A stretch of DNA of 64,000 nucleotides from Rhodoferax sediminis (GCF_006970865.1 NZ_CP035503.1:3051001-3115000), one strand, 5' to 3'; positions 1 to 10,626 are shown, counted from the first letter of the stretch. Numbers and translations are program-made. Notes: generated by a model not told the origin, from the sequence alone.

Positions 1-315
1 CGCCAGCGTGGCCAGCGCCATGCCGCCGCCGACCAGCGCCAGTCCGGTGCACATCACGGCGCGCAGCCCCCAGCGCTCCATCAGCACGGCGGCAAACGGT
101 CCCATCAGGCCATACAGTGCAAAGCGCAGCGCCAGCGCGGAGGAGATCTGCTCGTTGGTCCAGCCGAACTCGTGGCTCAGCGGCTGCAAGATCACGCCCG
201 GCAGGCCCAGCGCGGCCGACATGGTGAGCATGGTGAGAAAGGTGACGGCCGCCATGACCCAGCTGTAGTGAATGCCGCGGCGTTGCAGCCAGATGGAGAC
301 TTGTTGGGCGAACAT
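1..315 (-). CDS. MFS transporter, N-terminal part (cut by window edge)
   Basis: The first 105 residues of a major facilitator permease are present; the rest lies beyond the window start. They show a short cytoplasmic N-terminus, a first hydrophobic helix (about residues 17-40), a polar loop and a second helix, with a loop reading GPFAAVLMERWG that resembles the MFS motif between helices 2 and 3. It begins 52 bp downstream of the MarR regulator on the same strand, so the two are probably co-transcribed and the transporter is a likely target of that regulator. The substrate cannot be told. Confidence 0.8.
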   Translation of the reverse strand, partial: MFAQQVSIWLQRRGIHYSWVMAAVTFLTMLTMSAALGLPGVILQPLSHEFGWTNEQISSALALRFALYGLMGPFAAVLMERWGLRAVMCTGLALVGGGMALATLA

Positions 316-367
316 GCTCGTCCTCGTGAAGATTTTTTGGGAACTACGGATGCACTGCAGCGATGGG

Positions 368-847
368 CTACGCTTGGGCGTTGCCGGAATCAACGCTAGA
401 GAGCAGGTCGATCGACTCATCGATCAGGCCGTGCAGCGCCAGCACCCGCTGCGTGCCCAGCAGCCGGTTCAGGCTTTGCTGCGCCGCCCTCCAGTGATGC
501 TGGGCCTCGGCGCGCTTGGCGCGCCCCTGCGCGGTGATGGTGACACTGCGGCTGCGCGCATCGCTGCCGGCAGACAGCTCGACCCAGCCGGCATCGACCA
601 GCGGTTTGAGGTTGCGCGTCAGCGTGGACGCGCCCAACTGCATGGCTTTGGCAAGCTCGGTGGGGCGGACCGGCCCCAGCTTGAGGACGTGCGACAACAG
701 CGAATACTGCGTCGTCCTGAGACCTACCTTGGCCATCTCAAGGTCGTAATGCTGGCCGACGTGCCGCATCAGCTGGCGCAGGCGCAGATTGGTGCAGCCC
801 AGTGTTTTGAGAGCCGCCTGCGGGGACGGATCGAGTACAGCATTCAT
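368..847 (-). CDS. MarR-family transcriptional regulator
   Basis: A 159-residue winged-helix regulator of usual MarR length. The DNA-binding part covers about residues 40-105 (RTTQYSLLSHV, then ELAKAMQLGASTLTRNLKPL and a wing containing SDARSRSVTIT), flanked by dimerisation helices. The ATG at 847 was chosen because the protein then starts just before the first helix. An upstream in-frame ATG at 871 would add eight residues and abut the candidate operator. It is divergent from the thioesterase and upstream of an MFS permease, so it probably represses one or both in response to a small ligand. The ligand is unknown. Confidence 0.85.
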   Translation of the reverse strand: MNAVLDPSPQAALKTLGCTNLRLRQLMRHVGQHYDLEMAKVGLRTTQYSLLSHVLKLGPVRPTELAKAMQLGASTLTRNLKPLVDAGWVELSAGSDARSRSVTITAQGRAKRAEAQHHWRAAQQSLNRLLGTQRVLALHGLIDESIDLLSSVDSGNAQA

Positions 848-875
848 GGGATGAGTCCGGAGTTCATGCATTATA

Positions 876-889
876 CTTGTATCTACAAG
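876..889. promoter_or_regulatory. candidate MarR operator, perfect inverted repeat
   Basis: The sequence CTTGTA-tc-TACAAG is a perfect 6-bp inverted repeat in the 74-bp gap between the MarR gene and the thioesterase, about 33 bp before the thioesterase start. MarR proteins usually bind such short palindromes between divergent promoters. Binding by this regulator is inferred. Confidence 0.6.
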
Positions 890-921
890 CATTGTATATG
901 CAACTAAAAAGGACTGCTGCC

Positions 922-1503
922 ATGGACACTGCAACAAAGATGGGCACGACGGAATCGGACGCCGAACAGGCCCTGGCCCGGTGGAACAACCAGTTGAACG
1001 AAGTGCGTGGCCACATGCTGGCCGGCGGCGGCAAACCGGGCCTCGCCAGCCCGTCCATGGTCGCTGGCAAAACCGGCCTGGAAATCATGCAGGCCATGCT
1101 GGCCGGCGAACTGCCCTACCCGCACATCGCCGAGACGCTGGATTTTGCGCTGGTAGAGGTAGGTCCCGGTATGGCCGTGTTCCAGGGCACGCCGCAGCTC
1201 AAGCACTACAACCCGCTGGGCAGCGTGCATGGCGGCTGGTACGCCACGCTGCTCGATTCCGCCGTGGGCTGCGCCGTGCACACCATGATGCCGGCCGGAC
1301 GCGGCTACACCACGGCCGAGCTCAGTGTCAACATCGTGCGCGCCGCCTCCATCAAGTCAGGGCCGCTGCGCGCCATCGGCAGCGTGATCCATTGCGGGCG
1401 CCAGCTGGCCACGGCGGAGGGCCGCATCGTCGGACCCGACGGCAAGCTGTACGCCCACGCCACCACGACCTGCCTGGTGTTTGAGTTGCCGAAGCAGGGC
1501 TAG
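922..1503 (+). CDS. PaaI-family hotdog-fold thioesterase
   Basis: A 193-residue protein with a PaaI-type hotdog domain in its C-terminal two thirds. The typical stretch HYNPLGSVHGGWYATLLDSAVG holds the HGG motif and the catalytic acidic residue on the long helix, followed by the YTTAELSVNIVR strand. The family hydrolyses acyl-CoA thioesters; the acyl group cannot be predicted. The start at 922 is preceded by an AAAAAGGA ribosome site. It is divergent from the MarR gene and shares its control region. About 60 N-terminal residues precede the hotdog domain, which is longer than in minimal PaaI proteins. Confidence 0.85.
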   Translation: MDTATKMGTTESDAEQALARWNNQLNEVRGHMLAGGGKPGLASPSMVAGKTGLEIMQAMLAGELPYPHIAETLDFALVEVGPGMAVFQGTPQLKHYNPLGSVHGGWYATLLDSAVGCAVHTMMPAGRGYTTAELSVNIVRAASIKSGPLRAIGSVIHCGRQLATAEGRIVGPDGKLYAHATTTCLVFELPKQG

Positions 1504-1598
1504 TTTGGCCCCCGCCCGCTCACAGCATGGATTTGCCCTGAGCGAGGACCTTGTTGCAGACCCGCTTCGTGACCTTTGGCTTCAGGCCGCCACGCTGG

Positions 1599-2246
1599 TC
1601 ATCGCGAGTTGCCCAGCGATTCCACGTAGCTCGCCACGGCCACCATGTCCGCTTCGGACAGGTTGTGCGTGACGCCTTCCATGATGGCGCCCCGGGGCCG
1701 CTGGCCTGTCAGCTTGAACACTTTGAGCTGCCGGACCACATAGTCCGCATGCTGGCCGGCCAGGCGTGGAAACTGGCCATTCCCATCGCCGCCTGCGCCG
1801 TGGCACGCACTGCACTGCGTCACGCCCTGCTCGGGCAAGCCACTGCGAAAGATCAGCTCGCCACGTGCATTCGGCGCCGTTTTGCCGGCTGCAGCATGCA
1901 TGGGCTGCTGGCTTGAAAAATAATCGGCCAGTTCATTGATCTGCGTGGGAGTCAGATGCGTGAATCCCCACATGTGCTGGACTCCGGCGGGGTCGCTTCT
2001 GGTATGCCCCTTGAAGTCCGTCAGCTGCGAGACAAGGTACTCCTTTTGTTGCCCAGCGAGTCTCGGGTACAGGGGGGAAACTGATTCTCCCGTAATCCCA
2101 TGGCACATCGAACATACTTTTTGAACCAGTGCCACCCCTGTCAGCGTCGATTCGTCCCCGGCGTGGTCGTCGACTCCCGCGCATCCCGAGAGCGCCAAGG
2201 CCAGCACGGACAAGACAAAACCTGATTTCTTGAAGTATTCAATCAT
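1599..2246 (-). CDS. diheme cytochrome c4-like lipoprotein
   Basis: This 215-residue protein has a hydrophobic signal ending in a lipobox (LSGC), so it is probably a lipid-anchored periplasmic cytochrome. Two tandem cytochrome c domains follow, each with one heme site (CSMCH near residue 46 and CSACH in the second half) and each with the PRLAGQ motif that marks the cytochrome c4/c553 family. The start at 2246 has an AAGAGA ribosome site. It lies 47 bp downstream of the cytochrome-porin fusion gene on the same strand and is likely co-transcribed with it. It could pass electrons from the outer membrane protein to the respiratory chain. Base composition looks less GC-rich than the surrounding genes. 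Confidence 0.85.
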   Translation of the reverse strand: MIEYFKKSGFVLSVLALALSGCAGVDDHAGDESTLTGVALVQKVCSMCHGITGESVSPLYPRLAGQQKEYLVSQLTDFKGHTRSDPAGVQHMWGFTHLTPTQINELADYFSSQQPMHAAAGKTAPNARGELIFRSGLPEQGVTQCSACHGAGGDGNGQFPRLAGQHADYVVRQLKVFKLTGQRPRGAIMEGVTHNLSEADMVAVASYVESLGNSR

Positions 2247-2293
2247 GTTGATTCTCTTCGGGGAGTTCGTCGAGCGAGCTTGCAGGAGGCATT

Positions 2294-3727
2294 TCAAAAG
2301 GCCGCCCACAGGTAAAGGAAGGTCGTATTGTTGTCTTTGGCGTTGCGGCCATTGCCGTCGTAGTTGGTACTGGCTCCGTTGAACCGGGTGAAATAGTTGT
2401 ATTGCAAGCCAATCCGCACATTCTGAATCGGCATCCAGAAGATTTCGGGTGTCCACATCTGGGTGTTGGGAACATTGCTCTCACTGCCGAAGTTCGGAGT
2501 GCCCGAGGGGTAAGCCAGCGCGTCGGCACTGCCGTTCACATTGGTATAAGCCAGGCTGGCACCATACTGGGCCCGGTAAACATAGCTGCCCTTCAACTTG
2601 AATGAATTCAGTGTGGCGGGGCCGGCGTAAAGGTTCTGGGTATCGTCGTTGATCCGTTCATGGATATACCGCATTTGGGCCGTGAAGGTATGGGGATAAA
2701 GCAGATACTGATACTGCGCATCCACGCCGACATCCCTGTATTGGGTGCTCGGGCCGAAGATGGGGAAGTTGTTGGAATCCAGCGGAAGGACCTTCGCGTT
2801 CATCGCAAAGGCGCCGAGCATGACGTTGTGGGCATCCCACTCATGCGTATAGGCGAGGCGCATATAGGGGTTGCTGCCACTCAGGTAGGTGAGCGGGTGA
2901 TCCGGATCGCCCGTTCTGCTGCCCAGACTGAGAAACTGCCAGAAGTTTTTCGCGGTCTGGTAAGAGGTCAACTCGGCGTAAAAGGAGTTGTTCAGGTACA
3001 CATAGGCGCCGACGCCTGCGAGTTGCTGCTGGCTTTCGAGAAAGGTCGAAACAGGGGCTCCGGAAAAGGCCCCAAGCGTGGTGGCCAGATATGGATAGCC
3101 CCACGCCGGGGATGAATTCCACACGTCTTGTACGGTCGGGTTGTTGTGAAGCGTCACGCCCCAAATGAAATCGGTGTTGGCGTCTACCCTGCGGTCGGCA
3201 TACCGGAGGTCAAAATTATCGGAATGCGCGAAGCCGAGCCAGTTGCCCTGCGCGTCCTGCCTGTCGTGAACGTTGTAGGTGAACTGCGCAAAGCCGCCAA
3301 CATTCTCCGTGACCTTGCCCGCAACAAATACGCTCGCAAAGTCGGCGATGAACTTCTCGTCTTTCGGGGAGAGGGTGCCGCCGGCGCCATCATCGTTGTT
3401 CGCCGTTTTGGTCATATCGCCAACGATCATGGCGGCCAGTGGGTTGCCACGAACTCCATTGGTGTAACCCGTCAGCTTGAAGAGCCGTCCATAAGGCGTG
3501 AGTTCAGGAAACTGGCCGCCCGCGTGACAGGCGACGCAACTCTGCCCGGTTTGGCGGGCGAAGGACGGAACTGCCTGGGCGGACTGGCTGAACACCAGAC
3601 ACAGCAGGATCGACCCAGGCAAATAAAGCTTCGAAAGCGCCTGGAGAAACCCCACCTTTATTTTGGTCAAGCCCGTGCATCGTTCGTCGCCTCGATCAAA
3701 GGCGCTTCCTGTCAGGTCGCAATGCAT
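2294..3727 (-). CDS. Cyc2-like outer-membrane cytochrome-porin fusion
   Basis: A 477-residue exported protein. A signal peptide ends at SAQA, and the mature protein opens with PSFARQTGQSCVACH, a single heme c site inside the FARQTG...CxxCH context. This is followed by PELTPYGRLFKLTGY. That order, a monoheme cytochrome and then about 400 residues of alternating beta strands ending in an aromatic residue, matches the Cyc2 family of fused cytochrome-porins, some of which oxidise extracellular Fe(II). The start at 3727 has a strong GGAGGGA site 8 bp upstream; this gives an unusually long n-region. A diheme cytochrome follows in the operon and an FNR-type box lies about 100 bp upstream. Iron oxidation is inference; the family also has members of unknown role. 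Confidence 0.75.
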   Translation of the reverse strand: MHCDLTGSAFDRGDERCTGLTKIKVGFLQALSKLYLPGSILLCLVFSQSAQAVPSFARQTGQSCVACHAGGQFPELTPYGRLFKLTGYTNGVRGNPLAAMIVGDMTKTANNDDGAGGTLSPKDEKFIADFASVFVAGKVTENVGGFAQFTYNVHDRQDAQGNWLGFAHSDNFDLRYADRRVDANTDFIWGVTLHNNPTVQDVWNSSPAWGYPYLATTLGAFSGAPVSTFLESQQQLAGVGAYVYLNNSFYAELTSYQTAKNFWQFLSLGSRTGDPDHPLTYLSGSNPYMRLAYTHEWDAHNVMLGAFAMNAKVLPLDSNNFPIFGPSTQYRDVGVDAQYQYLLYPHTFTAQMRYIHERINDDTQNLYAGPATLNSFKLKGSYVYRAQYGASLAYTNVNGSADALAYPSGTPNFGSESNVPNTQMWTPEIFWMPIQNVRIGLQYNYFTRFNGASTNYDGNGRNAKDNNTTFLYLWAAF

Positions 3728-3824
3728 GGCATCCCTCCAGTTCGAATTTGTTTGAGTACGTTTCGATACGGTCGCTACAGTAATCCCGTTTCGCGTGTTT
3801 GAGCAGGCCGCGTTACAAAAAAGT

Positions 3825-3838
3825 TTGATCCAGATCAA
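3825..3838. promoter_or_regulatory. FNR/ANR/DNR-type box
   Basis: TTGAT-ccag-ATCAA is an exact match to the Crp/Fnr-family consensus TTGAT-N4-ATCAA. It lies about 100 bp upstream of the cytochrome-porin gene and about 117 bp upstream of the divergent gloA. It suggests control of the cytochrome pair by oxygen or nitric oxide. Confidence 0.75.
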
Positions 3839-3954
3839 GCTCGAATCAAGTCACGTCGAAGCGCCGGCGAGGGTCTGCCATTGGGCAGCCTCCCCCAGTG
3901 ACCGTCGGCTACTTGCCGGATGCAGACTTCCCCCGCCCGCACGATAATCCGCTC

Positions 3955-4365
3955 ATGAGACTCCTTCACACCATGCTGCGCGTCGGCAACCTGCAACGCT
4001 CGATCGACTTCTACACCCAGGTGCTCGGCATGAAATTGCTGCGCACGTCCGAGAATCCCGAGTACAAATACTCGCTCGCGTTCGTGGGCTACGGCAACAA
4101 CCCCGAGCATGCCGAGATCGAGCTGACCTACAACCATGGCGTGGACCATTACGACATGGGCAACGCCTACGGGCACATCGCGCTCGGCGTGCCCGATGCC
4201 TACGCGGCGTGTGAAAAGATCAAGGCGTCCGGCGGGAATGTCACGCGCGAGGCGGGCCCCGTCAAGGGCGGCAGCACCGTGATCGCGTTTGTCACCGACC
4301 CGGACGGCTACAAGATCGAGCTGATCCAGCGCGCCGAGGGCGCGGGCGGCGCCGGCCTGCGCTGA
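3955..4365 (+). CDS. gloA: lactoylglutathione lyase (glyoxalase I)
   Basis: Glyoxalase I converts the hemithioacetal of methylglyoxal and glutathione to S-lactoylglutathione in the cytosol. The 136-residue length matches the bacterial single-domain enzyme. The four metal ligands expected from the E. coli enzyme are all present at the same positions: H5, E56, H74 and E122. The ATG at 3955 gives the standard N-terminus [10 protein letters not shown]. It stands alone between the cytochrome genes and the Entner-Doudoroff pair. Confidence 0.95.
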   Translation: MRLLHTMLRVGNLQRSIDFYTQVLGMKLLRTSENPEYKYSLAFVGYGNNPEHAEIELTYNHGVDHYDMGNAYGHIALGVPDAYAACEKIKASGGNVTREAGPVKGGSTVIAFVTDPDGYKIELIQRAEGAGGAGLR

Positions 4366-4376
4366 GTCGTTCCCCG

Positions 4377-4438
4377 CGTAGCTGCGCTTTTAATAGCGGC
4401 ATACGAAGACTGCATAAGGGCTACAGGCCTTTTTAACG
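4377..4438. repeat. short interspersed repeat A, copy 1 (overlaps eda stop)
   Basis: TTTTAATAGCGGCAT followed by AAGGGCTACAGGCC and a T run. The same layout (an ATAGC half-palindrome, about 15-25 bp spacer, a GGGCT motif, then a T-rich end) recurs five more times in this window. The copy runs across the convergent gloA/eda gap and supplies the eda stop codon. Confidence 0.7.
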
Positions 4439-5064
4439 CCTAAGTCCGGACGCTTCGCGTGCCAGCGTCTCGATGCGCGCCCAGTCGCCCTGCGCCAACG
4501 CGTCAAAGGGCACCAGCCACGAGCCGCCTACGCACGCCACGTTGGGCAAGGCCAGCAAGTCGGGCGCGTTGTGCAGCGTGACGCCGCCGGTTGGGCAGAA
4601 CCGCACGTCGCCGAACGGGCCGCCCCAGGCTTTGAGCATGGCGGCACCGCCGGCCTGCATGGCGGGAAAGAACTTCAGCTCGGTGAATCCGTCTTCCTGC
4701 GCCATCATGATTTCGCTGCCGGTGGCCACGCCCGGCAGCAGCGGCAAGCCGAGTTCGCGGCAGGCGTGGCCGACCGCATGGGTGTAGCCGGGGCTGACGG
4801 CAAACCGCGCTCCCGCCATCGCTGCGGCCTGGGCGTCGGAGGCGCTGCGTACGGTGCCGGCGCCCACCACGGCCTGCGGCACCTCGCGCGCGATCAGCTC
4901 CATGCAGGCCAGCGCCTGCGGGGTGCGCAGCGTGATCTCCAGCATGCGGATGCCGCCGGCCACCAGCGCGCGCGCCATCGGCACGGCATGCTTGGGATCG
5001 GTCAGCACGATCACCGGGATCACCGGCGCGTCCTGCATCACCTGCAGGGCGGTCAACGTTGGGG

Positions 5065-5074
<10 letters not shown>
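4433..5074 (-). CDS. eda: KHG/KDPG aldolase
   Basis: Eda splits 2-keto-3-deoxy-6-phosphogluconate into pyruvate and glyceraldehyde 3-phosphate, the last step of the Entner-Doudoroff pathway. The 213 residues carry the Schiff-base lysine in ELKFFPA (K134), the base in MLEITLR (E46), and the GAGT and CPTGG phosphate-binding segments. It overlaps the end of edd by 10 bp, so the two are translationally coupled. The stop codon lies in repeat A copy 1. Confidence 0.95.
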
Positions 5075-7050
<1,976 letters not shown>

Positions 7051-7209
7051 CGGCTCATCCAGAGTTGGTAACTAAATTACAACCGCTATCCTACTCCGGA
7101 ACCGGCACAAATAGACCGAAAAGGGTTACCAGTGCGTTACCAAAACGAAAGCCGGGACGCGCCGGGCTCCTTCCCGGAGTTGCCGGCCCGGTCGCTGTAA
7201 AGTGCGGTT

Positions 7210-7815
7210 ATGACAGAACCGCTCATGCCCGTGCGCGACCCGGGCCCCATGCTGGAGCAGGTACTGGCCGCCTGGGGTGGCCGCTCGGACTTGTGGATTT
7301 TTGGCTATGCCTCGCTGATCTGGCGGCCGGACTTTGAATTTGCCGAGCAGCGCGCCGCTCGCGTGCAGGGCTGGCATCGCGCGCTCAAGATGTGGAGCCG
7401 CGTGAACCGCGGCACGCCCGAGTACCCGGGCCTGGTGTTTGCGCTGCTCTCGGGGGGCAGTTGCCAGGGCGTGGCGTTCCGGGTGCACCGGCACGAGGCG
7501 TCCGAGGTGCTGTCCCGGCTGTGGCTGCGCGAGATGGTGACCGGCGTGTACGACCCGCGCTGGCTGCACTGCCGCACACCCCAGGGTCCGATCAGGTCGC
7601 TGGCCTTCACGCTGTCGCGCCACAGCCCGAGCTTCACCGGGGAGCTGACGCCTGCGCAGTACCGGCAGGTTTTTACCCAGTCGTGCGGACGCTACGGCAC
7701 GACCCATGACTACGCGCACCAGACCTTGCACAGCCTGCGCGCGCAGGGCATCCATGACCGGGCTCTGCAGCGATTGCTGGAGCTGGCCGGCGCGCCAGCC
7801 GCGCCTCCAAAGTAA
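7210..7815 (+). CDS. ChaC-like gamma-glutamylcyclotransferase
   Basis: A 201-residue ChaC-family protein. Known members cleave glutathione to 5-oxoproline and Cys-Gly. The substrate-binding loop reads FGYASLIWRPDF near residue 31, and the proposed catalytic glutamate falls in WLREMVTGVYDP (E108). A gene of this family often sits alone in proteobacteria, as here, upstream of the convergent MobA-like gene. The start at 7210 is the first ATG after a 159-bp gap from edd. Confidence 0.88.
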   Translation: MTEPLMPVRDPGPMLEQVLAAWGGRSDLWIFGYASLIWRPDFEFAEQRAARVQGWHRALKMWSRVNRGTPEYPGLVFALLSGGSCQGVAFRVHRHEASEVLSRLWLREMVTGVYDPRWLHCRTPQGPIRSLAFTLSRHSPSFTGELTPAQYRQVFTQSCGRYGTTHDYAHQTLHSLRAQGIHDRALQRLLELAGAPAAPPK

Positions 7816-7825
7816 CCGACGCGAA

Positions 7826-7850
7826 GCCCCGGCTTCAATGAGGCCGGGGC
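7826..7850. terminator. GC-rich hairpin between convergent genes
   Basis: GCCCCGGC and GCCGGGGC form a perfect 8-bp stem with a 9-nt loop just after the ChaC-like stop. It overlaps the last codons of the convergent MobA-like gene. No T run follows on either strand, so it is only a possible bidirectional terminator. Confidence 0.4.
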
Positions 7851-8368
7851 ACCAGCACCTGTGCCCGCGCCAGGTCCTCCAGCGTATCGATGTCGGTCAC
7901 GCAACCGATATCGTCCACTATTAATTCAATAGCGGCATGTGCACGTACCACGGGGGCTGCACCCTGATTTCCTTTCAAAGCCAGCAGCGCCGGGCCGCAC
8001 GCGGCGCCAAACCCCACCGGGTGGCCGCGGCTACCCTGATAGACGGGTACGACCACGTCATGGGTCTGCAGCGCCGCCGCCACTTGCAAGAGCGTGGCGG
8101 CCTGAATCAGTGGCAAATCCGCGGGCAGAATCAGCCAGCCCGTCGCATCTTGCGTGGCACGCACGGCGGCGGCAATCGAGTCGCCCATGCCGGGGTGGCC
8201 CGCATCTTCCAGATGCCAGGGCAGGCCGCTGGCGCGCACAGCGTCCAGCGTGTGCTCCAGCACGGTTTTGCCGGCCAGCAGCGCCTGCAGCTTGTGCACG
8301 CTGCCGCCCGACGCCGTGAAACGCTCGCCCCGGCCGGAGGCGAGCACCAGAATGGTGGGTTGTTGCAT
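7835..8368 (-). CDS. MobA-like NTP transferase (MocA type)
   Basis: A 177-residue nucleotidyltransferase of the MobA-like type. It has the nucleotide loop LASGRGERF near the N-terminus, KLQALLAGKTVLEH, the metal-binding LPADLPL, and VPVYQGSRGHPVGF. Relatives include the cytidylyl- and guanylyltransferases that finish molybdenum cofactor for particular enzymes. Without neighbouring xdhAB-type genes the client is unknown. Repeat A copy 2 is translated within it at about residues 131-151. The start at 8368 has an AAGGGA site. Confidence 0.8.
   Translation of the reverse strand: MQQPTILVLASGRGERFTASGGSVHKLQALLAGKTVLEHTLDAVRASGLPWHLEDAGHPGMGDSIAAAVRATQDATGWLILPADLPLIQAATLLQVAAALQTHDVVVPVYQGSRGHPVGFGAACGPALLALKGNQGAAPVVRAHAAIELIVDDIGCVTDIDTLEDLARAQVLVPRPH
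7917..7978. repeat. short interspersed repeat A, copy 2 (inside MobA-like gene)
   Basis: CTATTAATTCAATAGCGGCAT, with a near-perfect CTATT/AATAG dyad, is followed by GGGGGCTGCACCCTGATTTCC. It has the layout of the other repeat A copies and is read in frame within the MobA-like gene. Confidence 0.7.
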
Positions 8369-8429
8369 CAGGGTCCCTTGACCGCGCGGTCGCGCCCCGG
8401 TGAAGGGCAGAGTTTCTATACTGCCAAGT

Positions 8430-9080
8430 ATGACAAACACCGCCGCCCACCTTGCCGACCTGCGCAAAAGCTATGAGCGCGCCGAACTCGGCGAAGCCGC
8501 CTCGCACGCCGACCCGCTCAAGCAGTTCGACCAGTGGCTGACCGAAGCCATCGCCGCCCAGGTGCCCGAACCCAACGCCATGACGCTGGCCACGGTCGCC
8601 AGCAACCTGCGCCCCAGCACGCGCGTGGTGCTGATCAAGGGCTATGACGAGCGAGGCATTGTCTGGTTCACCAACTATGACAGCCGCAAGGGCCAGGAGC
8701 TGGCCGGCAATCCGTACGCAGCGCTGCAGTTCCACTGGGTCGAGCTGGAACGCGTGGTGCGCATCGAAGGCCTGGTCGAGAAGGTCAGCGACGAGGAAAG
8801 TGACGCCTATTTCAACAGCCGTCCGCTCGACTCGCGGATCGGCGCCTGGGCCAGCCCGCAAAGCCAGGTGATTGCCGGGCGCAGCGTGCTCGTGACCAAC
8901 GCCGCCAAGTACGGCGCCAAATTCATGCTGCAGCCGCCGCGCCCGCCGTACTGGGGCGGCTTTCGCCTGCAGCCCGACAGGTGGGAGTTCTGGCAGGGCC
9001 GCAAGAGCCGGCTGCATGACCGGCTGCGCTACACACAAGAGAGCGACTCACGCTGGATCCGCGAGCGCCTGGCGCCGTAA
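8430..9080 (+). CDS. pdxH: pyridoxamine 5'-phosphate oxidase
   Basis: PdxH oxidises pyridoxine or pyridoxamine phosphate to pyridoxal 5'-phosphate with FMN. The 216 residues fit the family, with the FMN/substrate segments [40 protein letters not shown] and the C-terminal [15 protein letters not shown] and WIRERLAP. The ATG at 8430 gives the usual N-terminus [16 protein letters not shown]. It stands alone. Confidence 0.95.
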   Translation: MTNTAAHLADLRKSYERAELGEAASHADPLKQFDQWLTEAIAAQVPEPNAMTLATVASNLRPSTRVVLIKGYDERGIVWFTNYDSRKGQELAGNPYAALQFHWVELERVVRIEGLVEKVSDEESDAYFNSRPLDSRIGAWASPQSQVIAGRSVLVTNAAKYGAKFMLQPPRPPYWGGFRLQPDRWEFWQGRKSRLHDRLRYTQESDSRWIRERLAP

Positions 9081-9113
9081 ACGCCCGGACCGGCAAAGGG
9101 CGCAGCGCCCGGC

Positions 9114-9653
9114 TCAATCCTTCACACGGTCCGCAAAGGTCTTGCGGAATTTCGCCACCTTCGGGCCCGCCACGGCCACGCAGTAACCCTGGTTCGGGTG
9201 CTTCTCGTAGAAATCCTGGTGGTAGTCCTCGGCGGGCCAGTAGTTGGTCAGCGGCAGCACCTCGGTGACGATGGGCGCGTCAAACAGCTTGTCCTGGCTC
9301 ATCTGGCGGATCATGTCGTCGGCCACCTGTTTCTGCTCAGGCGTCGAGTAGTAGATGCCGCTGCGGTATTGCGTGCCCGTATCGTTGCCCTGCCGGTTCA
9401 GCGTGGTCGCGTCGTGCACCACGAAGAAGATCTCCAGAATCTCGCGCACGCTGATCTCGGCCGGGTCGTACGTGAGCTTGACCACTTCGGCGTGCCCGGT
9501 GTCGCCGCTGCAGACCTGCTCGTAGCTGGGGTTTTGGGTGTGCCCGTTGCTATAGCCGCTCTCCACATCGGTGACGCCACGCACGCGCACGTACACGGCC
9601 TCGGTGCACCAGAAGCAGCCGCCCGCCAGGGTGATGGTTTGCAAATCATTCAT
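9114..9653 (-). CDS. msrA: peptide methionine (S)-S-oxide reductase
   Basis: MsrA reduces methionine S-sulfoxide in oxidised proteins. The 179-residue protein has the hallmark GCFWCTEA with the catalytic cysteine at residue 13, then SGYSNGHTQNPSYEQVCSG and the FVVHDATTLNRQGND substrate segment. Convergent with pdxH and downstream of a LysR gene on the same strand, 40 bp away. Whether that regulator controls it is unknown; the regulator looks tied to gcdH instead. Confidence 0.95.
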   Translation of the reverse strand: MNDLQTITLAGGCFWCTEAVYVRVRGVTDVESGYSNGHTQNPSYEQVCSGDTGHAEVVKLTYDPAEISVREILEIFFVVHDATTLNRQGNDTGTQYRSGIYYSTPEQKQVADDMIRQMSQDKLFDAPIVTEVLPLTNYWPAEDYHQDFYEKHPNQGYCVAVAGPKVAKFRKTFADRVKD

Positions 9654-9693
9654 GTCGGTATTCCTTGATAGTTGAGTCTTCTGACTCGTGGCA

Positions 9694-10596
9694 TCAGCGC
9701 GCGTTCCCGCGCGGCGGGGTGGACGCCGCGCGCACGGCACTGACAAATGCCGCCAGCGCCGGATTGTCGCGGCTGGTTTTCCACAGGCAATGCGTATCGT
9801 ACGGCGTGGTGGCCTGCTGCAGCGGCACAAACGCCGTGCCGGCCATGGCCGACTGTTGCAACGCCGCCGGCACCAGCGCCACGCCCATGCCCTGCGACAC
9901 CAGCGACACCACGCTGAGCCAATGCCGCAGCTCGTAGCGGATCTCCGGGTAAAACCCGGCCTCGGTGCAGATGGCCATGATCCGCTCATGGTAGTCGGGC
10001 GACACCGTGCGCGACACCACCGCAAAAGGCTCGCCCTGCAATTGGGGGAGCGACAGCGTGCGCTTGCGTGCCAGCGCGTGGCCGGCGGGCAGGCAGCAAA
10101 CAAAGGCCTGGCGGGCCACCAGGATTTCGCTCAACTCGGGCGGCACGCGCGTGGTGTGCACAAAGCCCAGGTCGAGCCGGTCCTGTACCAGTTCCATCAG
10201 TTGCTCGCTCGAGCTCAGTTCCTTGAGCATCAGCCGCAGCAAGGGATGCCGGGCCTGAAAGCGCTCCAGGATCTTCGGCAGGCCGCTGTACAGCATGGTG
10301 CCGGCAAAGCCGATGGCCAGGCTGCCCGCCATGCCCTGCCCCACATCGCGGGCATGGCTGGCCGCCTGCGCCGCCTGCTCGAGCAGCGCGCGCGCCGCCG
10401 GCACGAAGGCCTGGCCGGCGGCAGTGAGTACGACCTGCTTGCTGTTGCGGGTGAACAGCCGGGCGCCGACGGACGCCTCCAGTTGCTGGATGTTCAGCGA
10501 CAGCGGCGGCTGCGAAATCGACAGGCGCCGCGCCGCGCGGCCGAAGTGCAGCTCTTCGGCCAGAACGAGGAAATAGCGCAGGTGCCGGAACTCCAT
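9694..10596 (-). CDS. LysR-family regulator, probably of gcdH
   Basis: A 300-residue LysR protein. The N-terminal helix-turn-helix covers about residues 1-60 (MEFRHLRYFLVLAEELHFGRAARRLSISQPPLS), followed by a periplasmic-binding-like effector domain. It is divergent from glutaryl-CoA dehydrogenase with a 156-bp gap holding a TATCG-N6-CGATA dyad. The arrangement matches the LysR-gcdH pairs common in Burkholderiales, so glutaryl-CoA or a relative is a plausible effector. Confidence 0.88.
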   Translation of the reverse strand: MEFRHLRYFLVLAEELHFGRAARRLSISQPPLSLNIQQLEASVGARLFTRNSKQVVLTAAGQAFVPAARALLEQAAQAASHARDVGQGMAGSLAIGFAGTMLYSGLPKILERFQARHPLLRLMLKELSSSEQLMELVQDRLDLGFVHTTRVPPELSEILVARQAFVCCLPAGHALARKRTLSLPQLQGEPFAVVSRTVSPDYHERIMAICTEAGFYPEIRYELRHWLSVVSLVSQGMGVALVPAALQQSAMAGTAFVPLQQATTPYDTHCLWKTSRDNPALAAFVSAVRAASTPPRGNAR

Positions 10597-10610
10597 GGAT
10601 ACGAATAATA

Positions 10611-10626
10611 TATCGTCGAATCGATA
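10611..10626. promoter_or_regulatory. candidate LysR operator
   Basis: TATCG-tcgaat-CGATA is a perfect interrupted palindrome 15 bp upstream of the LysR start, in the divergent gap with gcdH. Position and symmetry fit an autoregulatory LysR site; binding is inferred. Confidence 0.45.
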
